NCBI GenBank assembly: GCA_000026125.1
Contig: CU207211.1
Span: forward strand, 2,170,001-2,234,000
Reading direction: 5' to 3'
Length of the DNA stretch: 64,000 nucleotides
Origin: Herminiimonas arsenicoxydans
Lineage (GTDB): Bacteria > Pseudomonadota > Gammaproteobacteria > Burkholderiales > Burkholderiaceae_D
Part shown: piece by piece, positions 33,433-42,033 of the stretch
Numbering within the stretch: position 1 is the stretch's first letter
Layout of the letters: every line of letters begins with the position of its first letter
Made by a program: the position numbers and the translations under genes
Notes under the pieces: generated by a model
The model's database searches: none
What the model was told of the DNA's origin: nothing
The model's input: the letters and a program-made list of their open reading frames with translations, nothing else

Positions 33433-34374
33433 TTACAACGCTTTGATTGGAACGCTGGGGGCATCTGGCCTAGGATCGCGATATCCCGGAGCCAATCGGG
33501 CATTGCTTGCTCCGTACAATGCCAGAGGATCCTTCAACCAAAGAGCATACTCAAGCCCTTCAAGACTATGATCAGGAGAGCAGTCGATCGTAGACATACG
33601 CAGCATGTAGCCCGCATTCGCTGCCCGGACTTTGACATGCAGGACACCGTCAGGCATGTCGTAATCCATCATCACCACCTCGGGGCGCGGGTGGTTTGGA
33701 TGCGGAACCAGCTCAAGCTCAATGATGCGATTCCACTGGACGTCCTTTTCGACTTTTTCTTCCTCGCCGATGGGGCTCTCCTCTAAAACGACGGGACTCT
33801 CCATACGAGTGAAGACGAAATCACGGAATCCTTTACGCCTGCGATCGAAGGCCCGTACGTGCCATCTAATGCCGATGTCGACAAGGGCTATGGGAACGAT
33901 CTCGCGTTCGGTACGACCACTTTCTACTGATGTGTAGACTAGCTTAACCGCTTTGCCGCGGTTGATAGCACGCGTAATAGGCGCCAATACTGACATCTTA
34001 GGCTGATTCAGCGCTGTAGGAAATTCGCATCGGACCATCGACTTCAGAGAATCTCCCACCCCTTCACCAAACCCATGGGACAACGCGGTTAGTACGCGTT
34101 GCGGTGAATGGTCGAACAGAGGAACAAAGCTCTCCGTAGGGCGATAAACCTTGTCGACGTTATCAAGAACCAGGTTTTCAGGCGCGATCTCCCTGTACTG
34201 CGCAATGTCACGAGTAGCCGCAGCTGGACCAGTGCCAAAGCGGCCTACTACATCAGCACGTCGCAGCTCCCCGAGGAAGTACAACTTGAAGTCTATATGC
34301 GAGAGGCGCTCACGCTGCGTTTGAGTCAACTCATCTAGTAGCGCGCGTCGCTGTTCAGTCGTGTTTGTAGGCAT
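33433..34374 (-). CDS. capW: WYL-domain transcriptional repressor (CapW/BrxR-like)
   Basis: 313 residues. N-terminal winged helix (ERLSHIDFKLYFLGELRRADVVGRFG), a WYL domain (AINRGKAVKLVYTSVESGRTEREIVPIAL) and a C-terminal dimerisation segment. This is the CapW/BrxR layout; such proteins repress defence operons. The longer upstream reading lacks family similarity, so I start at MPTNTTEQRR. It is divergent from the CBASS operon, whose promoter carries an inverted repeat over its -35 box, and lies 190 bp upstream of the helicase gene on its own strand, so it may control both. Confidence 0.85.
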   Translation of the reverse strand: MPTNTTEQRRALLDELTQTQRERLSHIDFKLYFLGELRRADVVGRFGTGPAAATRDIAQYREIAPENLVLDNVDKVYRPTESFVPLFDHSPQRVLTALSHGFGEGVGDSLKSMVRCEFPTALNQPKMSVLAPITRAINRGKAVKLVYTSVESGRTEREIVPIALVDIGIRWHVRAFDRRRKGFRDFVFTRMESPVVLEESPIGEEEKVEKDVQWNRIIELELVPHPNHPRPEVVMMDYDMPDGVLHVKVRAANAGYMLRMSTIDCSPDHSLEGLEYALWLKDPLALYGASNARLAPGYRDPRPDAPSVPIKAL

Positions 34375-34414
34375 CCCGAAATAATAACAAACTATCCGAC
34401 ATAAGGCGATATAT

Positions 34415-34451
34415 TCACATGCTTGATGTGATCGTTTTGATGATGTATAGT
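34415..34451 (+). promoter_or_regulatory. CBASS promoter with candidate CapW operator
   Basis: -35 TTGATG (34423-34428) and -10 TATAGT (34446-34451), 17 nt apart. The inverted repeat TCACAT-N5-ATGTGA (34415-34431) overlaps the -35 box, the right place for a dimeric repressor to block RNA polymerase. It lies between the divergent WYL gene and the small ORF starting the CBASS operon. Confidence 0.6.
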
Positions 34452-34480
34452 ACTCACGTCGAACATACATGGAGACTTCT

Positions 34481-34657
34481 ATGGCAAAAAACAATCCCAC
34501 AGGCGATGGCCGTCGAGTTGGCGCAGTGCGAGACCGCAGCCAAACCCAGACTCCCTCTGGTCATTACGTCAAACGCGATGCCGAAACAGGCCGTTTCCTG
34601 GACGTCAAGACGTCCGATAAGACCCCGTTCAAGGGTGTACGTCGCGAGAAACGGTGA
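34481..34657 (+). CDS. small basic protein leading the CBASS operon
   Basis: 58 residues, no Cys or membrane segment, rich in Arg, Lys, Gly and Thr: MAKNNPTGDGRRVGAVRDRS with a later GHYVKRDAETGRFLDVK and a terminal PFKGVRREK. The start is supported by GGAG 6 nt upstream; the ATG four codons earlier lies on the ribosome site. It is the first gene after the regulated promoter. I recall similar short proteins annotated as hypothetical near defence genes, but cannot name a family. Role unknown; 120 bp separate it from capV. Confidence 0.7.
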   Translation: MAKNNPTGDGRRVGAVRDRSQTQTPSGHYVKRDAETGRFLDVKTSDKTPFKGVRREKR

Positions 34658-34777
34658 CTGCATGCTAGATCAACGTCCATCCAGCACAGCCAAGGCGTCG
34701 CGCCTGCCCCTGGCAAATTCCCTCCTGACCGAGCCTCTGCGCGGGTCCAGCTCGCTCGCCATAAAGGAGAAATCCGG

Positions 34778-35854
34778 ATGTTGACTGAGCACGACACTCA
34801 TTTGCCGGACCAAAGCGCAGAACCTAGTCAGGATCTAGGAAGCCAGACTGGCGCCACAGCTCCCTTCCATGTTTTAGCGCTATCCGGCGGTGGCTTCCGA
34901 GGGCTGTACACCGCTACCGTCTTGAAGCACTTGGAGGAGCAGCTAGGAACACCGCTGGCCAAGCGGTTCGATTTGATCTGCGGAACCTCAGCTGGTGGAT
35001 TGCTTGCTTTGGGGCTCGCAGCCGAGATTCCAGCGCCTCAGTTGCAAGACATGTTCGAGCACCATGGAAGTCGCATTTTTGGTAGCTCGACAGGGGCCAG
35101 ACGTCTTTTCCCTCAAATCTTCAAAGCCAAGTACTCGCCTGACGGATTAACTGCTGTCCTGACCGAAAATTTTGGCGATCTCACTCTCGGCGACCTGAAG
35201 CACCGCGTACTTATCCCGACGGTTAATTACTCAAAGGGTAACGGGCAGTTCTTCAAGACGCCTCACTCCCCTAGGTTCTTCATGGACTACAGGCACAAGC
35301 TTGTGGACATTGGGTTGGCGACTGCCGCGGCCCCAACGTACTTCCCGCTGCACGCCATCGGAGAAGAAGGCGTCTTTGCAGATGGGGGCCTAGTCGGCAA
35401 CTCTCCCGGCTTCTTTGGCTTACACGAGGCTCACCATGCATTGGGAGTGCCGCGCGGGAAAGGAAACGTCCGAGTCCTTGCCATTGGAACGATGACCTTG
35501 GGTGCAACGAAGAGTGGCAGCACGGGCCTTGACTGGGGTATCAAACAATGGGGAGCACGAATCTTCGACCTCGTCATATCTTCGCAAGAACACTCTGTCG
35601 ACGCGATGCTGAGCCATCTGCTGGATGAAGATTATGTCCGGATAGATGACCCTGCCACACCGGACCAGAGCAAGGACATCGCAGCGCTGGATGTAGTCAG
35701 TTCGGCCTCCATCCAAGTGCTGAAGAGCCGAGGAACACAGGCCGCCCGTCGGGCGCTGGGTGATAAAGCACTGACACCATTCTTGAATCACACCGCCGCT
35801 ACCCCCGTGTTCTTCCACGGGCCTAACAAAACCCTGGAGAACCACCATGCTTAA
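34778..35854 (+). CDS. capV: CBASS effector phospholipase CapV (patatin-like)
   Basis: 358 residues. Patatin phospholipase: glycine-rich oxyanion loop [10 protein letters not shown] (about 36-43), nucleophile Ser71 in GTSAGG, catalytic Asp202 in [10 protein letters not shown]. CapV enzymes are switched on by the cyclic dinucleotide made by their CD-NTase and degrade the cell's own membrane phospholipids, stopping phage growth. The end overlaps the CD-NTase start by 8 nt. Confidence 0.95.
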   Translation: MLTEHDTHLPDQSAEPSQDLGSQTGATAPFHVLALSGGGFRGLYTATVLKHLEEQLGTPLAKRFDLICGTSAGGLLALGLAAEIPAPQLQDMFEHHGSRIFGSSTGARRLFPQIFKAKYSPDGLTAVLTENFGDLTLGDLKHRVLIPTVNYSKGNGQFFKTPHSPRFFMDYRHKLVDIGLATAAAPTYFPLHAIGEEGVFADGGLVGNSPGFFGLHEAHHALGVPRGKGNVRVLAIGTMTLGATKSGSTGLDWGIKQWGARIFDLVISSQEHSVDAMLSHLLDEDYVRIDDPATPDQSKDIAALDVVSSASIQVLKSRGTQAARRALGDKALTPFLNHTAATPVFFHGPNKTLENHHA

Positions 35855-36986
35855 CCTGAGCTCTCTCTTTTACTCTGGCGTGGAGCAGCCTACGCTCCTG
35901 GACAACATCACCCTTTCGGATCGGCGTTGCGAGTTCATCCTGGAAGCCAAGGACGCTATCCGTGCCCAGTTGCGCACGGGGCTCCCGGCCGTTCTCAAGG
36001 AGCTCGGGCACCCAGGAGCAGCGGTTCAACCGCGTTTCTTCACGCAAGGATCTTGGGCATACAAGACGCTCAACGCACCTGCGCATCCCGAACAACAAGC
36101 GGACATCGATGATGGCGCCTACCTTCCTCTAAGTTTCATGCGGCTCACCTCGAAGCCGAGCTTAGCCAGCAAGGTGTTTTTCGCAGCAGCTGAAACAGCC
36201 TTGATGCCTCTAGTTCAAGAACGCAAGTGGCGCCTCATTACCGACAAGCCAACGTGCATTCGTATTGAAATAGCTGAGTTCGCGCACATCGACGTGCCTT
36301 TGTACGCAATTCCAGACGATCAGTTTGAGCAGCTGCGCAAAGCCGCTCTATCTGTACACGGCTATTACACGTTTGACGAGGCAATGAAACGGGCCGAGCG
36401 CGACGCTTGGACAGAACTACCTCACGACCAGGTGCTCCTCGCTCACCGTGAAGACGACTGGTTTAAGTCTGACCCGCGACCAGTAAAACGCTGGTTCCTC
36501 GGCGAGGTAGATCGACACGGCGAGCAATTCCGCAGGGTTGTTCGCTATCTCAAGTCCTTTAGGGACTGGCAGTGGGTGCAGGGTGGCCCTTCATCGATCC
36601 TTCTTATGGCTGCGGCGGCTCCTTTATTCGAGTCTCGTGATCGCAGGGACGACCTTGCCTTGCTCGACCTGCTTGATAACCTGCCCGACGCCCTGCGACA
36701 AGGCGTACTTTGCCCGACAGATCCCAATGAATCACTAACGGATCGCCTAGGACAGCCTGGAGTCGAGGATGCCGCCCACAAACTGGAGCAGCTTGAGAAG
36801 TCACTGCGAGGCGCGATTCATGCCAGCTCGCCAAGCCAGGCGCTCATTTGGGTACGCGAGCAGTTCGGGCCAAGGTTCCCGAATGCCCCTGAGCGCGTCA
36901 AAGTAAGCTCCGCTACAGCAGTGGTTCAAGCCACTCCGGCAGCGATTGTTTCAACGCCACTCGTAGGACGTACGCAGGCAGGCTGA
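35847..36986 (+). CDS. cdnA: CD-NTase (DncV-like cyclic dinucleotide synthase)
   Basis: 379 residues. Nucleotidyltransferase signature GSWAYKTL (Gly68-Ser69), metal ligands in ADIDDG (Asp86, Asp88) and a third Asp149 in AHIDVP. The pattern fits the DncV-like clade A; product most likely a cyclic dinucleotide, but which one cannot be read. The protein ends in Gly (GRTQAG), as needed for ligation of its C-terminus to a target by Cap2 in type II CBASS. Overlaps cap2 as TGATG. Confidence 0.93.
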   Translation: MLNLSSLFYSGVEQPTLLDNITLSDRRCEFILEAKDAIRAQLRTGLPAVLKELGHPGAAVQPRFFTQGSWAYKTLNAPAHPEQQADIDDGAYLPLSFMRLTSKPSLASKVFFAAAETALMPLVQERKWRLITDKPTCIRIEIAEFAHIDVPLYAIPDDQFEQLRKAALSVHGYYTFDEAMKRAERDAWTELPHDQVLLAHREDDWFKSDPRPVKRWFLGEVDRHGEQFRRVVRYLKSFRDWQWVQGGPSSILLMAAAAPLFESRDRRDDLALLDLLDNLPDALRQGVLCPTDPNESLTDRLGQPGVEDAAHKLEQLEKSLRGAIHASSPSQALIWVREQFGPRFPNAPERVKVSSATAVVQATPAAIVSTPLVGRTQAG

Positions 36987-38626
36987 TGAACGACGAGACA
37001 CAGCTGTCTAAGCTCACCCGCGCGATGAAATCGCGAGGGTTCACCTACATAGGACGAGATGCGGGCGATTGGCTAGCGTTCAAGGGTCTCATGGCAGCAG
37101 CAGGCGCCACACATGCTGCGCATATAGCTGTTGATCCGTCTGGGGTGAAGCTTCCTAGGATTGGTGTGGAGCTGCCACTTGGAACACCGAGTGTTTTGGC
37201 CCATGTCGGCGCTAACGGCCAAATCTGTTACGCCGCTCAAGGGAGCGTCGTACTGGATATTTTTGACATCGCTGGCCAGGCGTTAGGTTGCATTGATCGT
37301 GCTGAAGAAATCTTGGATCTATCGCTGCGAGGCAAGATGGATCAGGACCTAGAGGACGAGTTCTTCGCATTCTGGCACGGTGATCTCTGCTTTCTTGACA
37401 TCTACCCCGGCGATCCAGGGGCACTCGATATCCTGTTTGCCAAACGCGGCAATGCTGGAACAAGCGTCGTATTCGTCACTAACGATGTAACCCGCACTCG
37501 ACAGAAGCTTCAGGCTATGTCGCTCCAAGAGCGAGAAGTACTGAAGGGAGCTGCTTTCAGGGTAAGCACTTCTGTCAAGCCAAAACCGGCACAAGGTGTA
37601 TGGCCGCCGCCAACCGTAGCAACACTGTTGAAATGGCAGGGACTACTTGATCCGTCGGCAAAGCGCAACATAGAACGCAGACTACTTCAATCGATTGCCT
37701 CCCGGCGAAACGCGTCACTGTGCGTCATAGATTCGCCACTTACACAGTACGCTTTCTGGACGGATTTCGAAACCGCGGATGATCAGATCACTCAATCGCG
37801 ACAAGACCCAAGAGTAAAGCTCTATGCCTCGAAAGTGTATCCAATGATTTCGATCAGAATGGACGATAAATACGTCGCCGAACGCAACGTGCCCGAGAGT
37901 CCGACTCTCGCCGGCAAGCGCATTGCCCTTATTGGGTGCGGAACCATAGGAGGCTTCCTGGCGGAATTGCTGGTGAAGGCTGGCGCTGGCCTAAATGATG
38001 GAGACTTGGCTTTCATTGATCCAGATATCCTGCTCCCTCAAAATGTCGGCAGACACCGTCTAGGCCTAAATCGGGCATTGCAGCACAAGTCCAATGCGCT
38101 AAAAGAAGAGCTTTCCCTCGCAGCTCCGACAGCCAAAATACGAAGCTTACCTGTGAAAGCGGAGGAAACCGACTTGAGCTCCTTCGATTTGATCATCAAT
38201 GCAACCGGAGAAGAGGCCTTGGGTCACTACCTCACACGTGCGGCCACTGACTCGAGGAATTTTGTCCCGACTTTGTCGGTTTGGGTTGAAGGGCCCGGTG
38301 TCGCAGTACGAGCACTGTTTCGGGATACTACGCAAGCAGCATGTACTCGCTGCCTTTCAGATACCCATCGAACCTCGCTCTATCCTGTAGTGAACGAGCC
38401 AGTGCCGAGCGAGTTGGCGGGCCACGGATGCGAAAGCTTGTACGTACCTTTCCCTGCCAGCGTCTCGGTTCAGGCCGCGTGCCTGGCTATCGAAATGGCA
38501 ATCAGTTGGGTGGCGAACCAACCTAGCCCACGGCTGCGTACCCGAGTGACTCGGCACGGCTTCAGTCAAGCAGAACCAGATGGAGATCCAGTTCGACAAC
38601 CCACGTGTGCAGCATGCCATTCGTAA
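36986..38626 (+). CDS. cap2: Cap2, E2-E1 fusion for CD-NTase conjugation
   Basis: 546 residues. N-terminal E2-like domain (about 1-170), linker, then an E1/ThiF adenylation domain with the nucleotide loop ALIGCGTIGGFLAE (about 313) and DPDILLPQNVGRHRLG. Cys residues near the C-terminus (AACTRCLSD, PTCAACHS) include likely zinc and catalytic ones. Cap2 activates the C-terminal Gly of the CD-NTase and attaches it to a target, priming the defence. Typical third gene of a type II operon; it overlaps cap3. Confidence 0.93.
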   Translation: MNDETQLSKLTRAMKSRGFTYIGRDAGDWLAFKGLMAAAGATHAAHIAVDPSGVKLPRIGVELPLGTPSVLAHVGANGQICYAAQGSVVLDIFDIAGQALGCIDRAEEILDLSLRGKMDQDLEDEFFAFWHGDLCFLDIYPGDPGALDILFAKRGNAGTSVVFVTNDVTRTRQKLQAMSLQEREVLKGAAFRVSTSVKPKPAQGVWPPPTVATLLKWQGLLDPSAKRNIERRLLQSIASRRNASLCVIDSPLTQYAFWTDFETADDQITQSRQDPRVKLYASKVYPMISIRMDDKYVAERNVPESPTLAGKRIALIGCGTIGGFLAELLVKAGAGLNDGDLAFIDPDILLPQNVGRHRLGLNRALQHKSNALKEELSLAAPTAKIRSLPVKAEETDLSSFDLIINATGEEALGHYLTRAATDSRNFVPTLSVWVEGPGVAVRALFRDTTQAACTRCLSDTHRTSLYPVVNEPVPSELAGHGCESLYVPFPASVSVQAACLAIEMAISWVANQPSPRLRTRVTRHGFSQAEPDGDPVRQPTCAACHS

Positions 38627-39096
38627 CTGAATGGTCCACCACGGATAAACGAAACCTGGTTATTTTTGCACCAGATGTTCTCAGGGTTTTCAAGAATTAT
38701 CGGCAGCGGTTCTTTTGGCAGCCCGAGAGTGGCGGCATTCTCTTAGGGCGCCGGCGCGGCAAGCATCTGGAGATCATGCTTGCAACCGAACCAAGTCATA
38801 AAGACAGCCGCTCAGCATTTTCCTTTGTGCGTGAAGCTGACGGGCATGCGGACCTTGCTGAACAAGCTTGGCGCCAAGGCGATAAGCAGATCGACTACCT
38901 TGGCGAGTGGCACACTCATCCGCAGAGGGTACCGACTCCGTCAGCCATCGACCGGCATGAATGGGGGAAACTGATACTTCACCGGTCTAAGTTGACGCCC
39001 ATTCTTGTCGTCGTGGTCGGTACTAAATCAATACATGCAGAGCTGATTAGTGGGGTCCAGGACAAGGTTCTGTTGCCAGTCGGACGGGCGCAGTAA
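38614..39096 (+). CDS. cap3: Cap3, JAB/JAMM deconjugating isopeptidase
   Basis: 160 residues. Complete JAMM metalloprotease: Glu in QPESGGILLGRRRG, and GEWHTHPQRVPTPSAID with HxH, Ser and Asp. It removes CD-NTase conjugates made by Cap2. I take the ATG at MPFVTEW; a GTG three codons upstream is possible. The start lies inside the cap2 end. Compare the 5'-truncated relative at 24038-24334, which belongs to a different operon. Confidence 0.92.
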   Translation: MPFVTEWSTTDKRNLVIFAPDVLRVFKNYRQRFFWQPESGGILLGRRRGKHLEIMLATEPSHKDSRSAFSFVREADGHADLAEQAWRQGDKQIDYLGEWHTHPQRVPTPSAIDRHEWGKLILHRSKLTPILVVVVGTKSIHAELISGVQDKVLLPVGRAQ

Positions 39097-39430
39097 CCCT
39101 GCCGACTCGACCTATAACTTATCAGGCTGAACTGTGGCTGTAGGAACACTGGATGAGGCCATCAAGGGAAGGGAATTTGGCACCCAGGCGGCCAGCGGCC
39201 GCATCCTGAAGTTGGCTCCGGCATCCCGTCCGGGATGGTCGATGCCACGCCCGCACCCACCTCGTCCCTGGGTGCAGAAACCGAGCATCCGCGCCCAATG
39301 AACTCCTCAACCCCAGATCGGGTTGCAATGCCTCGGGTTGTTGGATGCCTCATCGCTGGCGCATCATCTCAAGCTTGAGAGGCTCCATCGAATGAGGGGC
39401 TATACAGGCTACAGAGATCTACCATGTCTA
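39097..39430. other. no gene recognised
   Basis: 334 bp between cap3 and the first palindromic operator. Short reading frames on both strands have no recognisable start or family and look like chance. I see no convincing terminator for the CBASS operon here. Confidence 0.5.
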
Positions 39431-39434
39431 TGGC

Positions 39435-39448
39435 TGTGTATATACACA
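39435..39448. promoter_or_regulatory. palindromic operator, copy 1
   Basis: TGTGTATATACACA, a perfect 14-bp palindrome followed by TCAAATC. The same string with the same TCAAATC tail occurs at 39672-39685, upstream of the RHH gene. Probable binding site of the ribbon-helix-helix protein at 39715. Confidence 0.65.
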
Positions 39449-39500
39449 TCAAATCTCCTAGCAATTTAATCGCGTTTTTGGCGGTCTAGCGCCCCCGCAT

Positions 39501-39588
39501 GCTGCGGAGTACAAGTTTTGACGCTGTGGAGTACAAGTCGGCGTGCTGTGGAGTACAAGTTTTGATGCTGTGGCGTACAAGTGGTTTG
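39501..39588 (+). repeat. four iterons of a plasmid-type replication origin
   Basis: Four head-to-tail 22-bp repeats starting at 39501, 39523, 39545 and 39567, with core GCTGTGGAGTACAAGT (copy 1 has GCTGCGG, copy 4 has GGCGTAC). The exact 22-bp period, two helical turns, and the position 320 bp upstream of a TrfA-like initiator identify an iteron origin. Confidence 0.88.
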
Positions 39589-39671
39589 GGCAGCGGCTCC
39601 CTCGGAGCCTCCCTCTGAAATCGATGTTCGGAACTATCCTGAGTTGACTGACTCGGTCATGGACGCCCTGA

Positions 39672-39685
39672 TGTGTATATACACA
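39672..39685. promoter_or_regulatory. palindromic operator, copy 2 (RHH-rep operon)
   Basis: TGTGTATATACACA, extended by one G/C pair on each side, 30 bp upstream of the RHH start. A TTGACT box (39644-39649) precedes it, so a bound protein would sit on the promoter. Suggests autorepression of the RHH-rep pair. Confidence 0.68.
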
Positions 39686-39714
39686 TCAAATCCCGTTGTC
39701 CTACCGAGTTCCAT

Positions 39715-39915
39715 ATGAGCAGCACCGAGCCAACCAAAAAGAACGCATCCCGCCATTCCCCCACCACAGTCCAATTCGTTGCCCGGGTTCCTCGGGATCT
39801 GCATAGCAGCTTTCATAGCACGTGCCATCAGCTTGGCTTTAACGCATCGGAGGTTCTGCGCTCCCTAATGGAGAGCTTTGTGCGTATGAACCAGGCTGAG
39901 GGAAAGAATGGCTGA
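39715..39915 (+). CDS. ribbon-helix-helix (CopG/Arc-type) regulator
   Basis: 66 residues. A beta strand VQFVARVPRDLHSSFHS and two helices (HQLGFNASEVLRSLMESFVRM) in the RHH order, where paired strands read the DNA groove. Start at MSSTEPTKK; the upstream extension runs through the operator. Its end overlaps the initiator gene by 8 nt. The two palindromes at 39435 and 39672 are the obvious targets. Likely control of replication copy number, as for CopG on plasmids. Confidence 0.78.
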   Translation: MSSTEPTKKNASRHSPTTVQFVARVPRDLHSSFHSTCHQLGFNASEVLRSLMESFVRMNQAEGKNG

Positions 39916-41023
39916 ACTGACGAACCTCGCCCGCGCCGATAAGCTTCGAGCCCTTGCTGAAGCCACTGCACGCGCCGCCCTGAAGGCGGCCCCTGAGGCG
40001 CGCGAAGACTTGCTTGAAGCCTCGAACACGCTATCGTCCCTTGCTCACACCAGTGAGCTGAGGATCAAGAAGCAAGAAGAGCCCGTCAAGATATTGCCGT
40101 CGAACGCTACCCGGGACGAACTCACGTCCGCGCGAAGCCGGCAGGCGACCCGACGCGGCGCAGAAACCTACCTGCCAACGCTCTCCGATGTGGCTCAAGT
40201 GCTGCCAAACGCTTTATTGCGCTGTGCCCTGTTCTCCAGCAGTCGCAAAGTGCCGACGCTGAACGACCAGGTGCTATCCGGCGATACATCCCTGCTGGTC
40301 GTCAACAAGACGATCGCGTCATTCAACAACGTCACCGTGACGCTGAATGGGTATGAGCTTTGCCAGTTCGACCGCATTGTTTATGCGACCTGCTTGGACT
40401 ACTACCGCGAGCGTCCGCTTTCTCCGGAGACGGAGAACAAGCATGTCGGGACGACCTTCTACGAGTTTGCTAAGCGGATGGGCCGCTCGTACAGTGTGAG
40501 GCTGCATCGCTCAATCCGTGCAAGCCTGCTACGACTGAGCTTTGCCCAGCTTCGAATCCGGCGAGATCGTCTCAATCTCGAGGTGCCAAAATTCCTCTCG
40601 GTTTCATTCGAAGACAGTGAGCAAGGTGATGGGGCGTCGGCAATCGCCGGCGCTCCCCTGGGCAGCGATCGACTCTGGCTGCGGGTCAGTGAATCTGTTG
40701 CCGAGCTTTTTGGGCCGGGAGCTTGGACGGCGCTGGAACGTAAGGCAATGGATTACAGCGGACTCCAGGGATGGCTGGCGAGTTTCTATGCGACCCACCA
40801 AGGCCCCCTGTGGCTCAGCGTGAAAAAGCTCCACGAAATGTCCGGCTATGAGTCCCGATTCAGCAACTTCCGAAAAGGATTGTGCGACGCGCTCGATAAA
40901 TTGAAGGCCGACGACACACCGCCCTCGTGCAGGATTGCGGAGTATCACTTCTCCAACGACGGGACGAAGATCCAGGTTCATCGGGTAAGCTGGAAAGTGG
41001 ATTGCGGGTCCGGGCCGAGCTGA
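39908..41023 (+). CDS. TrfA-like plasmid replication initiator
   Basis: 371 residues. After a helical N-terminus, the middle and end match the TrfA family of IncP-type replicons: VLPNALLRCALFSSS, GYELCQFDRIVYATCLDYYRE, TTFYEFAKRMGRSYS and a second winged helix near 270-330. TrfA binds iterons and recruits DnaB. With four iterons just upstream, this is a full initiator-origin pair inside the transposon. Whether it can still drive replication is not known. Confidence 0.82.
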   Translation: MAELTNLARADKLRALAEATARAALKAAPEAREDLLEASNTLSSLAHTSELRIKKQEEPVKILPSNATRDELTSARSRQATRRGAETYLPTLSDVAQVLPNALLRCALFSSSRKVPTLNDQVLSGDTSLLVVNKTIASFNNVTVTLNGYELCQFDRIVYATCLDYYRERPLSPETENKHVGTTFYEFAKRMGRSYSVRLHRSIRASLLRLSFAQLRIRRDRLNLEVPKFLSVSFEDSEQGDGASAIAGAPLGSDRLWLRVSESVAELFGPGAWTALERKAMDYSGLQGWLASFYATHQGPLWLSVKKLHEMSGYESRFSNFRKGLCDALDKLKADDTPPSCRIAEYHFSNDGTKIQVHRVSWKVDCGSGPS

Positions 41024-41270
41024 TCGTATTTACCGACCTGAAAACGCTGATGGCTGAGAATCAGGTTGCGGTCAGACTCAACCGTTGCAAGGAAGCCTCA
41101 GCAAGTCGACAGATCGTTTTTCCTTGCGATACTAAGCCATTGATACATAGAGATTTTCTTGCTCATCACGACAAAGATGGGTACGCTTTTTCCATTGATG
41201 TTTGGAGATGCGCTATGTGGCCAGATTTGAACGCTAGGTTGATGGGGCCGCGGATGCGGCCAAGTGAGCA

Positions 41271-41480
41271 ATGGCTCTGACACGCGACTTCAAAGACACG
41301 GTACGGGCTCGCGTTCAGACCGACCCGGAATTCCGTGAGGCTCTGCTCAAGGAAGGACTTGAGGCGATGCGATCCGGCGCCGACACCGCCCCATTGCTAA
41401 TGGAGCTGATCTGTGTGTTCAGCCCATCCGACATCGAAGAACTGCGCGACACCGAACCCAGATGTGCTGAGCCAGAATGA
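41271..41480 (+). CDS. small regulator-like protein (antitoxin-type N-terminus)
   Basis: 69 residues. The first ~35 (MALTRDFKDTVRARVQTDPEFREALLKEG) resemble the start of small DNA-binding antitoxin-type regulators, but the rest diverges and no full HTH is visible. It may be a truncated or diverged copy. Its last codons overlap the phosphatase pseudogene (ATGA). The 250 bp before it hold no clear gene. Confidence 0.55.
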   Translation: MALTRDFKDTVRARVQTDPEFREALLKEGLEAMRSGADTAPLLMELICVFSPSDIEELRDTEPRCAEPE

Positions 41481-41936
41481 AGAAGCGACTTAAAGATGTG
41501 ATCGGCAGCTTGTACAAACCATCCGCCGGTGTCAGGCAAGCGTTTGCCCTCCCTAGAGCAGATGCCGAACAGCTGCCACGCCTGCCATCAGTGGCGGTTA
41601 TTTCGATCACTGCGCCAGAGCGTCCTCCAGCAGCTGTCGATGGATTCGAGCACCTTCTGCGGCTGATCTTTGCAGCTGTCGTCCAGAGCAAAAGAGAAAA
41701 TCCCTGCCGCTTTCACCCCGGCTCATGCCCAGCAGATCCGGAGCTTCATTGAACAGCTCCCACCAGCGATCTCATCGGTCGTGGTGCATTGCGAGGGAGG
41801 CTTTTCCAGATCCTGCGCAGTGGTGCTGGGGCTGCACAAGCTGTATGGCTTTCAGGTTGACATGTCGGAGCTGGAGCAAGCCAATCCCTCGATTGTGCAA
41901 GTGATGATGAGGCAGCCTGCTGCGAAGAGGCGATGA
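41477..41936 (+). pseudogene. dual-specificity-type phosphatase, frameshifted
   Basis: Two overlapping reading frames together make one protein. Frame 1 (from 41477) encodes VAVISITAPERPP...GFEHLLRLIFA, frame 2 (to 41936) encodes QIRSFIEQLPPAISSVVVHCEGGFSRSCAVV with the CX5R active site C-E-G-G-F-S-R. The shift falls near 41665-41690. Such phosphatases occur next to replication genes on plasmids. The catalytic half has no obvious start of its own, so it is probably inactive. Confidence 0.8.
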
Positions 41937-41980
41937 GGCTTACGTAGAGCCGGAGTAGAGTCGTATGCTGGGAAGCAAAA

Positions 41981-42014
41981 AGCCCGAAGCGACTGTTGCT
42001 GCTTCGGGCTTTGG
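41981..42014 (-). terminator. terminator of the RCC1-repeat gene
   Basis: AGCCCGAAGC / GCTTCGGGCT stem; read on the - strand it ends in T5. The same GCCCGAAGC...GCTTCGGGC core ends the paralogous gene (52370-52391). Confidence 0.85.
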
Positions 42015-42033
42015 ATGCGGACGATAGAGCTTG

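Noticed and set aside
36986..39096. A stand-alone ubiquitin-like conjugation system
   Set aside because: The E2-E1 fusion and JAB gene overlap a CD-NTase with a C-terminal Gly and capV; this is ordinary type II CBASS.
39122..39360. Short frames after cap3
   Set aside because: Under 70 codons, no start signals, no pattern of protein conservation visible.
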